64,000 nt of DNA from Kingella denitrificans ATCC 33394 (GTDB taxonomy: Bacteria > Pseudomonadota > Gammaproteobacteria > Burkholderiales > Neisseriaceae), in assembly GCF_000190695.1 (NCBI RefSeq), contig NZ_GL870929.1:1831249-1895248 (forward strand). Reading direction: 5' to 3'. Position 1 is the first letter of the stretch; every line of letters starts with the position of its first letter. The translations under genes were made by a program, and so were the position numbers. The notes below the pieces were generated by a model, which saw nothing but the letters and a program-made list of their open reading frames with translations, was not told the origin of the DNA and made no database searches. Below are positions 42,621 to 51,531 of this stretch, in pieces.

Positions 42621-42726
42621 TATAGTGGATTAAAATTGTAATGATACGGCGTTGGCTCGCCTTGACGTACTATTCGTACGCCTTGCGGCTCGCTGCCTTG
42701 TCTCATTTTTATTTTAATCCACTATA
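42621..42726. repeat. Correia-like repeat element, copy 4
   Basis: A 106-bp element with TATAGTGGATTAAAAT ends in the same orientation as copy 1. It lies between the convergent alkB and DJ-1-like genes. Confidence 0.87.
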
Positions 42727-42731
42727 CTTCA

Positions 42732-43412
42732 TCAACCCAATGCCTTTGCCAACGCCACCCCTACGCCTTTGGCGGATGCCGGATTTTGACCGGTAATCAG
42801 ACGGCCATCCACCACCACGTTTTCCGCCCAGTTCGGTGCGGCATGGTGTTTTGCGCCGTGTTCAACGAGCGCGGTTTCCAGCAGGAAGGGGACGATTTTA
42901 GCTCCGCCCGTTGCTTCTTCTTCGGCGTTGGTGAAAGCGGCAACGTTTTTGCCGCTGACCAGATATTCGCCATTAGAAAGTTTTGCGTCCACCAGTGCGG
43001 CAGGGCCGTGGCAGACGGCGGCAACGATACCGCCGTTTTCGTACACTTCGCGGATAAGGCGTTGCGCGTCAAGGCTTTCGCGGAAATCCCACATCGTACC
43101 GTAGCCGCCGGTAAACAGAATGGCGGAATAGTCCGCGCCGTTCAGACCGCCCAGCCCGGGCGCAGCTTGCAAACGTTGTTGCAGGTCAGTTTGCTGCCAG
43201 TAATGGGCGTTCACGGGGTCATCCATATTCAGGCTGTCGGCATCAACGGGGGCGACTCCGGCTCGGATGGCGGCGATTTCGCTTCGGTGCCCGGCGGCTT
43301 CGGTTTCGTGCATGGGGTGCGTGAGTTCGGACAACCAAAAGCCGGTGGGCTGGCCGCTTGCACCTTTAACGGCATTGCTGGTTACAACGTAGAGAATGGG
43401 TTTGTCGGACAT
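42732..43412 (-). CDS. DJ-1/PfpI-family (Hsp31-like) protein
   Basis: A 226-residue class I glutamine-amidotransferase-like protein. The nucleophile elbow is AVCHGPAAL (Cys about residue 136), and a Glu in the LSELTHPMHETEAAGH region (about 29-44) can complete the active site. It continues LVSGKNVAAFTNAEEEATGG. Hsp31/DJ-1 members act as glyoxalase III, deglycase or chaperone and protect against electrophiles. It lies convergent to alkB across a Correia-like element. Confidence 0.88.
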   Translation of the reverse strand: MSDKPILYVVTSNAVKGASGQPTGFWLSELTHPMHETEAAGHRSEIAAIRAGVAPVDADSLNMDDPVNAHYWQQTDLQQRLQAAPGLGGLNGADYSAILFTGGYGTMWDFRESLDAQRLIREVYENGGIVAAVCHGPAALVDAKLSNGEYLVSGKNVAAFTNAEEEATGGAKIVPFLLETALVEHGAKHHAAPNWAENVVVDGRLITGQNPASAKGVGVALAKALG

Positions 43413-43604
43413 GTGTGTCTCCTGTCTGCAAGGTTGGTAAATAAAGGCTGGTTTTCAGAGGAGCTTTTGGCTGTATTCAGCCGTCTGAAATTTAAAAACA
43501 ATATTAGTTTGTCTATGAAAAGCGGAGCTTTTGTGAAACTGAAAGCAGCCTGCACTTTGATGCAATTAGGGTTGTCACTGCTTTATTCATGTTTTCAGGT
43601 AGCC

Positions 43605-43835
43605 TCAATCCGCCACCGAAGCCGCCACCCATTTCACCACCAACGGCCGCACGCCGAGCAGGCTGGCGAATGCCACCGGCCAAGTAATCAGATACGATTT
43701 CAACAAGCGCTGCAGGTAGCCCGCGTCGATACCGGTATTCAGCGCCACCAGCACCGCGCTCACAATCAGCACCATCACCGCCGAAGCGTAAAAAGAAAAC
43801 AGTACGCCCGCGTATTTTTTCGGCAATTTTTTCAT
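43605..43835 (-). CDS. DUF2798-type small membrane protein
   Basis: A 76-residue protein with two transmembrane helices (about 10-32 and 45-65) and a lysine-rich start MKKLPKKYAG. The pattern fits the DUF2798 group, whose role is unknown. It diverges from a lysR gene, and its promoter lies in the 107-base gap, so it is a candidate target of that regulator. Confidence 0.75.
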   Translation of the reverse strand: MKKLPKKYAGVLFSFYASAVMVLIVSAVLVALNTGIDAGYLQRLLKSYLITWPVAFASLLGVRPLVVKWVAASVAD

Positions 43836-43942
43836 CTCGTTCCCCTCAAAAAATCCATATCGTGCAGTTTAAACCGTTTATAAAAACACGAAAATAAGAT
43901 AAATTGGCAAACACAGCTAAAAAATGCACAAAGGAAGCAATA

Positions 43943-44809
43943 ATGGATTGGGACTGGAACGGCATCCGCCACTTCACCACCCTCGTGGAAAAACAAACCC
44001 TTACCGCCGCTGCCGAACACCTGGGCGTGCAGCACAGCACCGTTTCGCGGCAAATCGCCCAGCTGGAAAACGCACTCGGCCTGCGCCTGTTTGACCGCAT
44101 CGGCAAACGCTACCTGCTCACCCCCGAAGGTGAACGGCTTTACCGCCATGCCTGCGAAATCTGCAAAGATATGAGCATGTTGCAGCGTACCGCGCGCGAA
44201 CAGGCCGAGCTGCGGCACAGCGTCGTCATTTCCGCACCACCATTCGTCGCCCGACTCCTGCTGATGCCCCACATTGCCGATTTCTACCGCAAACACAACG
44301 ATATACGTCTTATCATTCAAAGTGATGCCGCACTCGCCGACCTGCACGGCCGCCAAGCCGACATCGCCCTGCGCCTCGTCCGCCCCACCCAAAACGACCT
44401 TGCCGTGCGCCGCATCACCCATTACTCCTACCGCATCTACGGCCATGAAGGCTACCTGAAAACCATCCGCCGCGAAAACTGGCGTTTTGTACAAATTGCC
44501 GTAAACACCCGTTTTTCCCGCTGGTTTGCCGAACAAATCGGCGAAGATGCTGACATTTCCTTCGCCAGCAACGACTTCGCCGCTGTCAAACAAGCCGTGT
44601 GCGAACAAATCGGCATCGGTATCCTGCCTGATTTCGCCGTGTTCCCCGCCGACAGGCTGCATCCCGTCTCACTCAATCCAGATGCCCCGCTACCTGAATT
44701 CGCAGCGGAACTCTTTCTGGTGATGCACGAAGACGTACGCCGCAGCCCCAGCGTAAGAGCAGTGGCGGATTATTTCGCGGAGGCATTGGAACACATGTCG
44801 GCAAGATAA
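43943..44809 (+). CDS. LysR-family transcriptional regulator
   Basis: A 288-residue LysR regulator with an N-terminal helix-turn-helix (about residues 5-62: HFTTLVEKQTLTAAAEHLGVQHSTVSRQIAQLENALGLRLFDR) and a periplasmic-binding-like effector domain. The ATG at 43943 is chosen because it gives the standard MDWDWNGIRHF start. The effector is unknown. It diverges from the DUF2798 gene. Confidence 0.92.
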   Translation: MDWDWNGIRHFTTLVEKQTLTAAAEHLGVQHSTVSRQIAQLENALGLRLFDRIGKRYLLTPEGERLYRHACEICKDMSMLQRTAREQAELRHSVVISAPPFVARLLLMPHIADFYRKHNDIRLIIQSDAALADLHGRQADIALRLVRPTQNDLAVRRITHYSYRIYGHEGYLKTIRRENWRFVQIAVNTRFSRWFAEQIGEDADISFASNDFAAVKQAVCEQIGIGILPDFAVFPADRLHPVSLNPDAPLPEFAAELFLVMHEDVRRSPSVRAVADYFAEALEHMSAR

Positions 44810-44852
44810 AAAAGCAGCCTGCACTTGAAAATTCAAAGTGCAGGCTGCTTTT
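44808..44852. terminator. Inverted DUS pair after lysR
   Basis: AAAAAAGCAGCCTGCAC and GTGCAGGCTGCTTTT form a hairpin directly at the lysR stop. Confidence 0.78.
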
Positions 44853-44931
44853 GCGTTTGGGCGATACTGCTTTCGCCCTAGTCCTTTTCCTTCGGCGGAT
44901 CGGTTGCCGGAAACCATCAGCACAATGGCGG

Positions 44932-45135
44932 TTAGTGCCCAAACTGTCCGAAGCAATCTGCGCCTTCGGCAATGCGCTGCTTGGCTTGCGCTTCGGCGGC
45001 GGGTTCGGTCAGAATTTCTGCTGCCTGCGTGCAGCCGATTTGTCGCAATACGTCGGCCAACACGTCCAATTTTGCCGTGTCCAAGCCGTCTTCGTAGCGG
45101 GCTTTTGGGCAGGCGCGCAGGGGTTCCGACCCGCG
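44932..45135 (-). pseudogene. Possible remnant of a protein-coding gene
   Basis: The minus strand stays open for 67 codons before TAA and has gene-like composition (for example LDVLADVLRQIGCTQAAEIL). It lacks a start codon, and an in-frame stop lies just upstream. It may be the C-terminus of a lost gene downstream of the DODA gene. The region from 44810 to 45153 holds nothing else. Confidence 0.3.
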
Positions 45136-45153
45136 TTATTTTGTCATGTTCTC

Positions 45154-45939
45154 TTACCCTATCAAAACGGAAGTCATGCTGATTGAGCCAAAGGCGAGTT
45201 CGTCATTGAATATTTCCATATCGTCCTGCGGTTCGCGCAGCGCGGCGGTGTAGAGCAGCGGCAGGTAGTGTTCGGGCGACGGCACGGAGAGCTCGGCGGC
45301 GTCCCCCAGCCGTTCGTAATGCACCAGCGTGTCGTTGTCCCGCGCGGCAAGGGCGCGGTTGATGGCATCGCGGAAGTCTATTGCCCAGTCGTAGCCCGCA
45401 TCGGCTTGGTCGGCGGGTTCGCGGCGCATGGCGCGCAGATTGTGCACGATGTTGCCGCTGCCGACCACCAGCACGCCTTGTTCGCGCAGCGGGGCGAGTT
45501 TTTTCGCCAAATCGAAATGCCATTGTGCAGGCTGCATCAGGTTCAAGCTGAGCTGCACTACGGGAATGTCGGCTTCAGGATACAGGTGTTTCAGCACCGC
45601 CCACGCGCCGTGGTCGAAGCCGCGTTCCGGGTTCATTGCCACATTTTCAGGCTGCAACAGCGAGCGCACCTGCCCCGCCAGTTCGGGCGAGCCGGGCGCG
45701 GGATATTGCACTTGGCTGAGTGCTGCGGGGAAGCCGTAAAAATCGTAAATCATTTCAGGGCGTTCGCCGGACGTTACCTGCAAACGGTTGCCGTACCAGT
45801 GCGCCGAAATCATCAGAATGGCTTTGGGCTTGGCAAATTTCTGCGCAATGCGGCGGAAGCCTTGGTTGAACGGGTTTTCCGCGTCCAGCGCGTTCATCGG
45901 GCTGCCGTGTCCGACAAACAATACGGGCATTTTGTTCAT
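45154..45939 (-). CDS. Extradiol dioxygenase, 4,5-DOPA dioxygenase family
   Basis: A 261-residue LigB-superfamily extradiol dioxygenase of the YgiD/DODA type. Conserved features are the zinc ligand His in LFVGHGSPMNALD (about residue 10), MISAHWYGN (about 45), ERGFDHGAWAVLKHLYPEADIPVVQLSL (about 115) and SPEHYLPLLYTAAL near the end. The true substrate in bacteria is uncertain. The ATG at 45939 is used; the upstream in-frame TTG has no support. It sits between the LysR and HxlR units. Confidence 0.9.
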   Translation of the reverse strand: MNKMPVLFVGHGSPMNALDAENPFNQGFRRIAQKFAKPKAILMISAHWYGNRLQVTSGERPEMIYDFYGFPAALSQVQYPAPGSPELAGQVRSLLQPENVAMNPERGFDHGAWAVLKHLYPEADIPVVQLSLNLMQPAQWHFDLAKKLAPLREQGVLVVGSGNIVHNLRAMRREPADQADAGYDWAIDFRDAINRALAARDNDTLVHYERLGDAAELSVPSPEHYLPLLYTAALREPQDDMEIFNDELAFGSISMTSVLIG

Positions 45940-46120
45940 GGTGTTTCCCAATTCGTTTTGAAGCGGATGATTTTACGGGAAACTTTTGCGCGAACAATCC
46001 CGTTTGGAGAAGAATATATTTTCTTAATGGGAAATCATCGGGCGGTTTTTGGCTTTTGTGTTTTATTATTGTTGTTTAAAGGCTACCTGAAAGTATGGGT
46101 GATGGTGTGGTTGGCGTATG

Positions 46121-46165
46121 AAAAGCAGCCTGCACCCCTGTTTGTATGAGTGCAGGCTGCTTTTT
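46121..46165. terminator. Inverted DUS pair
   Basis: AAAAGCAGCCTGCAC and GTGCAGGCTGCTTTTT form a hairpin. It is followed by a degenerate copy of the region after the ABC-F gene. Confidence 0.7.
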
Positions 46166-46215
46166 ATTTTTCAGGTAGCCTTCCAAACGCCCTTTCAGGC
46201 TGCCTGAAACCCAAA

Positions 46216-46341
46216 TCACCCCCCGTTCTGCTTCCCTTCCAGCATCTCCCACCGCGCCAATTTCTCCAGCAGCAACGTTTCAATTTCTTCCGCGCGTGCA
46301 GGCTGCTTTTTCGTTGTCTTTGAAAATTTCGGAAGCCTTTC
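46216..46341 (-). pseudogene. Duplicated 3' fragment of the ABC-F ATPase gene
   Basis: About 126 bases match the last 42 codons of the ABC-F gene (48028-48153), including the stop, with scattered substitutions. The similarity extends leftwards through the adjoining DUS region (46149-46215 against 47959-48027). In the fragment the coding sequence contains a perfect DUS, where the intact gene has only a partial one. Confidence 0.85.
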
Positions 46342-46353
46342 GGTGTTGTCGTT

Positions 46354-46710
46354 CTACACCTTGCCTGCCGCGCGTTTTCCTTTTAAGCCGTCGCCCCATG
46401 CCTTCAATGCCAGCAGCACGGGGGCAAGCGTTTTGCCGTAATCCGTTAGCCGGTATTCCACGCGCGGCGGGACTTCGGGATACACGGTGCGCGAAATGAT
46501 GCCGTCGGCTTCCAATGCGCGCAGTTGGGCGGTCAGCGTGCGCTGCGACACATCGGGCAGGATGCGGCGGATTTGGTTGAAGCGCAGCATGCCGTCCGTG
46601 TGCAGGCGATAGAGTATCGTGCCTTTCCATTTGCCGCCGATAACGGAAAGCGCAGCTTCCACCGAGCAGCCTTCGGCGCAGTCGTAGCTTGGATGCGGTG
46701 TGCGGGGCAT
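46354..46710 (-). CDS. HxlR-family transcriptional regulator
   Basis: A 118-residue winged-helix regulator of the HxlR type: [22 protein letters not shown] (about 15-36), [29 protein letters not shown] (recognition helix, about 43-71) and the wing [16 protein letters not shown] (about 79-94). The Cys at position 15 is the conserved redox- or quinone-sensing cysteine of many members. It diverges from a quinone-oxidoreductase-like gene, the classic arrangement for aldehyde or quinone stress. Confidence 0.92.
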   Translation of the reverse strand: MPRTPHPSYDCAEGCSVEAALSVIGGKWKGTILYRLHTDGMLRFNQIRRILPDVSQRTLTAQLRALEADGIISRTVYPEVPPRVEYRLTDYGKTLAPVLLALKAWGDGLKGKRAAGKV

Positions 46711-46739
46711 GGCAGTATCCTTTATGTAACTATATGAAA

Positions 46740-46757
46740 AACAAGTGCGTTCTTGTT
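46740..46757. promoter_or_regulatory. Candidate HxlR operator
   Basis: AACAAG-TGCGTT-CTTGTT is an inverted repeat with six-base arms in the 104-base gap between the divergent hxlR and oxidoreductase genes. Confidence 0.5.
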
Positions 46758-46814
46758 AATGGTGTGCTTTAGGCGCATGATACACGCTTTCAGACGACCT
46801 AACAGGAGAACATC

Positions 46815-47831
46815 ATGAAAGCCATCGGTTTCAACCGCCCTTTGCCCGTTTCCAACCCTGAAGCCCTGCTCGACATCGAACTGCCCGAACCCGAACTGCG
46901 GCCGCACGATATTTTGGTTGCCGTGCAGGCGGTTTCGGTGAATCCTGCCGATGTGAAAGTTCGGGCGGCGCATACGCCTGCGGCAGGGCAGTACCGCGTA
47001 TTGGGTTACGACGCGGCAGGCATCGTTCAGGCGGTCGGCAGCGAAGTGCGGCATTTCAAAGTCGGCGACGAAGTGTATTACGCGGGCGCCATCAACCGCC
47101 AAGGTTCGAACGCACAATTACAGGCGGTGGACGCGCGCATTGCCGCCAAAAAGCCGCGTTCGCTGGATTTTGCCCAAGCCGCCGCGCTGCCGCTGACGGC
47201 GATTACCGCATGGGAAACGCTGTTCGACCGCTTGGATGTGAACAAACCCGTGGCAGGCGGCGCCAATGCGCTGCTCTTAATCGGCGGCGCAGGCGGGGTC
47301 GGCTCGCTTGCCATCCAGTTGCTGAAAAAGCTGACCGACATCCAAGTCATCGCCACCGCTTCCCGCCCCGAAAGCCGCGCGTGGGTGAAGGAATTGGGGG
47401 CGGATTTCGTCATCAACCATCATGAAAACATGGCGGAACAGGTTGCCGCGTTACATATCGGCGCGCCGTCGTTTGTTTTTTCCACCAACCATACCGACCG
47501 CCATCTGCCGCAAATCGTGGAACTCATCGCCCCGCAAGGCAGAATCGCACTGATTGACGACCCCGAAACGTTGGACGTGAACCCGCTCAAAGGCAAAAGC
47601 CTGTCGCTGCATTGGGAATTTATGTTTACCCGCCCGCTGCGCGAAACGGCAGACATCGAACGGCAGGGCGAAATCCTGGCAGAAACTGCGCGGCTGGTGG
47701 ACGAAGGCATCATCCGCCCGACCGCCACCCAAATCCTGAACGGCATCAATGCCGCCAACCTGCGCCGCGCGCATGAGCGGGTGGAACGCGGGGATATGGT
47801 CGGCAAGCTGGTGGTGGCAGGCTGGGAATAG
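46815..47831 (+). CDS. Zinc-type alcohol dehydrogenase-like / quinone oxidoreductase
   Basis: A 338-residue medium-chain dehydrogenase/reductase. It begins MKAIGFNRPLPV, has the GxGYDAAGIV region (about 64) and the nucleotide-binding LLIGGAGGVGSLAIQLLKKL (about 155-174). It lacks the structural zinc cysteines of classical alcohol dehydrogenases and fits the zinc-binding alcohol dehydrogenase-like (ZADH/QOR) subgroup. It probably reduces quinones or alpha,beta-unsaturated aldehydes with NADPH. It is divergent from hxlR and probably under its control. Confidence 0.9.
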   Translation: MKAIGFNRPLPVSNPEALLDIELPEPELRPHDILVAVQAVSVNPADVKVRAAHTPAAGQYRVLGYDAAGIVQAVGSEVRHFKVGDEVYYAGAINRQGSNAQLQAVDARIAAKKPRSLDFAQAAALPLTAITAWETLFDRLDVNKPVAGGANALLLIGGAGGVGSLAIQLLKKLTDIQVIATASRPESRAWVKELGADFVINHHENMAEQVAALHIGAPSFVFSTNHTDRHLPQIVELIAPQGRIALIDDPETLDVNPLKGKSLSLHWEFMFTRPLRETADIERQGEILAETARLVDEGIIRPTATQILNGINAANLRRAHERVERGDMVGKLVVAGWE

Positions 47832-47934
47832 GTTTGCAGGCGGAAGCCCGTATGTTCAGCTTTGCAGAAACCGGGCTTGCTTGAAAAGGCTTCGTTTTTA
47901 GAGAGTCTTTGATGGCATAGTTTGGGGCTACCTG

Positions 47935-47976
47935 AAAGCAGCCTGCACTTCAATTTTAAAAGTGCAGGCTGCTTTT
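47935..47976. terminator. Inverted DUS pair with an AGGCTACCTGAA-type DUS overlapping it
   Basis: AAAGCAGCCTGCACTT and AAGTGCAGGCTGCTTTT pair around nine bases. A GGCTACCTGAA word runs into the left arm, so two DUS dialects overlap here. Confidence 0.75.
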
Positions 47977-48027
47977 GCGTTTTCAGGTAGCCTTTCAAAC
48001 GCCCTATCAGGCTACCTGAAACCTAAA

Positions 48028-49935
48028 TCACCCCCCGTTCTGTTTCCCTTCCAGCATTTCCCACCGCTCCAATTTCTCCAGCAGCAGCGTTTCGATTTCT
48101 TCCGCGCGCGCTTGCAGGCTGCCGGCTTTTTCGTAGTCTTTGAAGATTTCGGGATCGGAAAGCTGGGCGTTCAAATCGGCCTGTTCGGCTTCCAGCGCGG
48201 CGATTTCGTCGGGCAGGGCGTCGAGTTCGCGCTGTTCTTTGTACGACAGCTTGGCCGTTCGGTTGGGCTTGGGTTTGTCTTTTTCAGGCAGCCTTTCGGG
48301 CTTGGCGGCGGGGGCGGAGGCAGCCTGCACTTTCTCTTCGCGCGCCTTCGCGTCGGCATAGTCCTGATAGCCGCCGATGTATTCTTTCAGACGGCCTTCG
48401 CCTTCAAATACAATACTCTGCGTAATCACGTTGTCCAAAAACATGCGGTCGTGGCTGACGAGGAACACGGTGCCGGCGTAGTCGCGCAGCAGTTCTTCCA
48501 GCAGTTCCTGCGTGTCGATGTCCAAATCGTTGGTCGGCTCGTCCAGCACCAGAATGTTGGCGGGGCGGGTGAACAGTTTGGCCAGCAGCAGGCGGTTGCG
48601 CTCGCCGCCGGAAAGCGACGACACGGGCGACTGGGCGCGGGCGGGGTGGAACAGGAAGTCTTCCAGATAGCCCATCACGTGCCGCTTTTTGCCGCCGATT
48701 TCCACATAATCGTTGCCCTGGCCGAGCGTGTAGAACACGGTGTCGTTTTCGTTCAGCGCGCTGCGGAATTGGTCGAAATACGCCACTTCCTGCTTGCTGC
48801 CGAGGCGGATTTTGCCGCTGGTGGGCGCGAGTTCGCCCAAAATCAGCTTCAAAAACGTGGTTTTGCCGATGCCGTTCGCGCCGATGAGTCCGATTTTGTC
48901 GCAGCGCTGAATCACGGCGGAAAAGTTTTTCATAATCAGTTTGTTGTCGTACGCAAATGAGGCGTGTTCCAGCTCGGCGACGATTTTGCCGCTTTTTTCG
49001 CCCGAATCGAGCTTGAACGACACCTGCCCCTGCCGTTCGCGCCGCGCCGCGCGTTGTTTCCGCAATTCTTCCAAACGCTTAACGCGGCCTTCGTTGCGCG
49101 TGCGCCGCGCTTCGATGCCTTTGCGAATCCACGCCTCTTCCTGCGCGTGGAATTTGTCGAACAGGCGGTTGTGTTCGGCTTCCACGGCTAGTTCTTCCGC
49201 CTTTTTCTCGCTGTATTTGGCGAACGAGCCGGGGTAGGAGCGCAGGCTGCCGCGGTCAAGTTCGACGATGCGGTTGGCCACATTGTCCAAAAAACGGCGG
49301 TCATGGGTAATCACAATCAGGCTGCCTGAGAAGTTGTTCAGCAGGTTTTCCAGCCACAAAATCGCGTCGATGTCCAAATGGTTGGTCGGCTCGTCCAGCA
49401 GCAGGATGTCGGGCTTCTGCACCCACGCCTGCGCCAGCGCGACGCGCTTTTTCTGCCCGCCGGACAAATTGGCGATTTTTTCGTTTTCAGGCAGCCCCAG
49501 CTCGCCGATGGTCTGGCTGACCAGCGCGTCGAACTGCCAGCCGTTTTGCGCTTCGATTTGGTTTTGCAGTTCGTTCAATTCTTTGATAAGGCTGTCGTTC
49601 TGCCCGTTCGCCAGCTCGCGGCCGATTTCGTGGTAACGCCGCAGCACGCCGCGCAGGCTGCCCAGCCCTTCGGACACGATGTCGAACACGGTGGCCGCGC
49701 CGTCGAAAAAGCTCTCCTGCGGCACATACACGGTTTTCAGCCCGTTTTGCAGGATGAGCTGGCCGTCGTCGGGCTTCTGCACGCCGGCGAGGATTTTCAG
49801 CAGGCTGGATTTGCCCGCGCCGTTGCGCCCGATCAGGCCGACTTTGTCGCCCGCGGCCAGTTGGAAAGACGCTTTGTCGAGCAGCGCGACGTGCCCGAAG
49901 GCGAAGGATAGGTTTTCGGCTTGGAGGATGGTCAT
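48028..49935 (-). CDS. ABC-F family ATP-binding protein (Uup-like)
   Basis: A 635-residue protein with two ABC domains and no membrane part. Domain 1 has Walker A GRNGAGKSSL (about 35) and signature LSGGQKKRVALA (about 152); domain 2 has GANGIGKTTFL (about 350) and SGGERNRLLLAK (about 440). A long charged linker lies between them, and a C-terminal coiled coil (about 560-630) is typical of Uup. ABC-F proteins act on the ribosome or in DNA-related processes. The ATG at 49935 begins MTILQAENLSFAFG; the longer frame is rejected. A duplicated fragment of its 3' end lies at 46216-46341. Confidence 0.93.
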   Translation of the reverse strand: MTILQAENLSFAFGHVALLDKASFQLAAGDKVGLIGRNGAGKSSLLKILAGVQKPDDGQLILQNGLKTVYVPQESFFDGAATVFDIVSEGLGSLRGVLRRYHEIGRELANGQNDSLIKELNELQNQIEAQNGWQFDALVSQTIGELGLPENEKIANLSGGQKKRVALAQAWVQKPDILLLDEPTNHLDIDAILWLENLLNNFSGSLIVITHDRRFLDNVANRIVELDRGSLRSYPGSFAKYSEKKAEELAVEAEHNRLFDKFHAQEEAWIRKGIEARRTRNEGRVKRLEELRKQRAARRERQGQVSFKLDSGEKSGKIVAELEHASFAYDNKLIMKNFSAVIQRCDKIGLIGANGIGKTTFLKLILGELAPTSGKIRLGSKQEVAYFDQFRSALNENDTVFYTLGQGNDYVEIGGKKRHVMGYLEDFLFHPARAQSPVSSLSGGERNRLLLAKLFTRPANILVLDEPTNDLDIDTQELLEELLRDYAGTVFLVSHDRMFLDNVITQSIVFEGEGRLKEYIGGYQDYADAKAREEKVQAASAPAAKPERLPEKDKPKPNRTAKLSYKEQRELDALPDEIAALEAEQADLNAQLSDPEIFKDYEKAGSLQARAEEIETLLLEKLERWEMLEGKQNGG

Positions 49936-49957
49936 GGTAAGTCCTTGTTTTATTGGG

Positions 49958-50031
49958 GTGCAGGCTGCCATCGGTCCGAATCTGCGATTCGGCGAACCGA
50001 TGTGCGTGCCCGCGGTACTGGTTTTTTGGGG
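49958..50031. repeat. DUS-linked dispersed repeat, copy 2
   Basis: It begins GTGCAGGCTGCCATCGGTC and contains GAATC/GATTC and CGGT/ACCG arms, then TGCGTGCCCGCGGTACTG. Close relatives are at 57819-57890 and, complementary, at 9084-9155. Confidence 0.6.
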
Positions 50032-50111
50032 TTTCAGACGGCCTTTAAAAGCAGCCTGCACTTTCAGGTAGCCTTTTGGCGGGCTGTCGGATTTGCCCGC
50101 CCGTCATGCGG

Positions 50112-50603
50112 CTACTTGCTATAAATTAAATTCGACGGTTTTTTATCGGGAGAGACCAGCATATCATCATAAAAATGCGGGTCATAGCATTCGTCCCAGG
50201 GCGTTAAGCCGAAATAGGCATTGAGGAACATTTCTGCAATACCAGTTTGGTCACTTTCCATACCGACCACATCCCCCTGCTTAAATCTTTCGTTTTCGGG
50301 AAAATATTTTTCTAACAGATGGGGGTCTGCCTCTCCCGTGTGCACGATTGGAAAGTAACGCCTAAGCAGCTGGGCGACCAGATACCTTGCCGCAACAATA
50401 TTGTCGGGCGTGACCGTAATCGGCGCTCCGAGGACAAACTTTTGGTCAAACAGCACGCACGCGGCGTTATCAATAAATTCAACCATATCCAATATCTGCC
50501 CCAATCCATATTCCCCGTTTTCCAGCGGCACGGCAAAGTAATCCCCCGCTTTGAGCTTTTTCCTGATGCTGGTTTTCGGCATGGTCGGTTGTTTTTTGGT
50601 CAT
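50112..50603 (-). CDS. Imm26-like immunity protein
   Basis: A 163-residue soluble protein resembling the Imm26 family: an early KAGDYFAVPLENGEYGLGQILDMVEF (about 18-43) and a mid-region strand-rich part. Polymorphic-toxin immunity proteins neutralise a specific toxin, but no toxin gene is seen near it. It is more AT-rich than the ABC-F gene. The start could also be the Met at codon 8. Assignment is from memory of the family pattern. Confidence 0.6.
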   Translation of the reverse strand: MTKKQPTMPKTSIRKKLKAGDYFAVPLENGEYGLGQILDMVEFIDNAACVLFDQKFVLGAPITVTPDNIVAARYLVAQLLRRYFPIVHTGEADPHLLEKYFPENERFKQGDVVGMESDQTGIAEMFLNAYFGLTPWDECYDPHFYDDMLVSPDKKPSNLIYSK

Positions 50604-50718
50604 TTTTTAATCCTTTGTTTTTGATGGGGGATATGGTTTCTGCCGCTCCGTTTGGGTTTCTCCCACACACGGGAGAAGGAACGGTGTGCAGGCTGCTTTT
50701 CGGGGTTTCAGGTAGCTT

Positions 50719-51425
50719 TCATTCGGCATCCGCCCCGCCTGTTTTCACGCTGTATTCCAAGGCCTTATGCGGCTTTAAGGTGGCGGAAACATAGCCGTTG
50801 GCGGGATTGCGGATGTAGTCTAGATAATCCTGCATGGCGGGGGTGTAGCCTTCTACGTCGTCCACAGCGATGGCGGCACGCGGGGCGAGTTTGGGTTCGA
50901 GCAGTTTGAACACGGGGTAAACCAAGTTCGGCCAGCCGTCGAGCAGCACGAAATCGATGCCGCCGGGGATGTCTTGCAAAGTTTCCAGCGCATCGCCTTC
51001 GCGCAGTTCGATGTAGTCTGACAGCCCTGCGGCGGCGAAGTGGTGGCGGGCGGCTTCGGCTTTGTGCGGCAGGTATTCGGTGGTTATCACGCGACCGCCG
51101 TTTTTCTTGGCCGCTGCGGCCAGATAAAGCGTGGAAATGCCGTAAGACGTGCCGAATTCGACAATGTTTTTCGCGCCTTTGGCCAAGGCCTGATATACAG
51201 GAATGCGCCCTGCTGCGGGACGATGGGGATGTATTTGTCGTCGAAATAGGCTTCGTTTTCGCCCGTCCAGCCGCTGCCTTTGCCCAGCAGTTTGGGCAGT
51301 TGGGGCAGAAAATGCCATATCAGGCCGGGAATCTGGCGTACGGCGGCGGTGTAGAGGTCGAACAATACGGCTTCGGTTTTTGCATCGTTTAAAAAAGCGA
51401 AGTCTTGTCGGGTGGGTTTGGGCAT
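50719..51425 (-). pseudogene. Class I SAM-dependent methyltransferase, frameshifted
   Basis: Two frames join to make one methyltransferase of about 235 residues. The first (from the ATG at 51425) ends its homology around IPIVPQQGA. The second continues with YQALAKGAKNIVEFGTSYGISTLYLAAAA (SAM motif) and LLDGWPNLVYPVFKLLEPKLAPRAAIAVDDV. The shift near 51210 is explained by loss of one C from GGCCGC (minus strand), where QQGR is expected. It may be a real mutation or an error in the sequence. Substrate unknown. Confidence 0.82.
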
Positions 51426-51531
51426 GGTTTTTCCTTTCCGAGGGGGCTGCCTGCAGGCTGCTTTTAGGCTACCTGAAAAATACAAAAGCAGCCTGCACTT
51501 TGGGTTGATACAAACGGCGGGGTGCAGGCTG

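Noticed and set aside
44838..45182. Plus-strand 114-codon frame after lysR
   Set aside because: Its translation starts inside a DUS and has no domain; the opposite strand is more gene-like, though it has no start.
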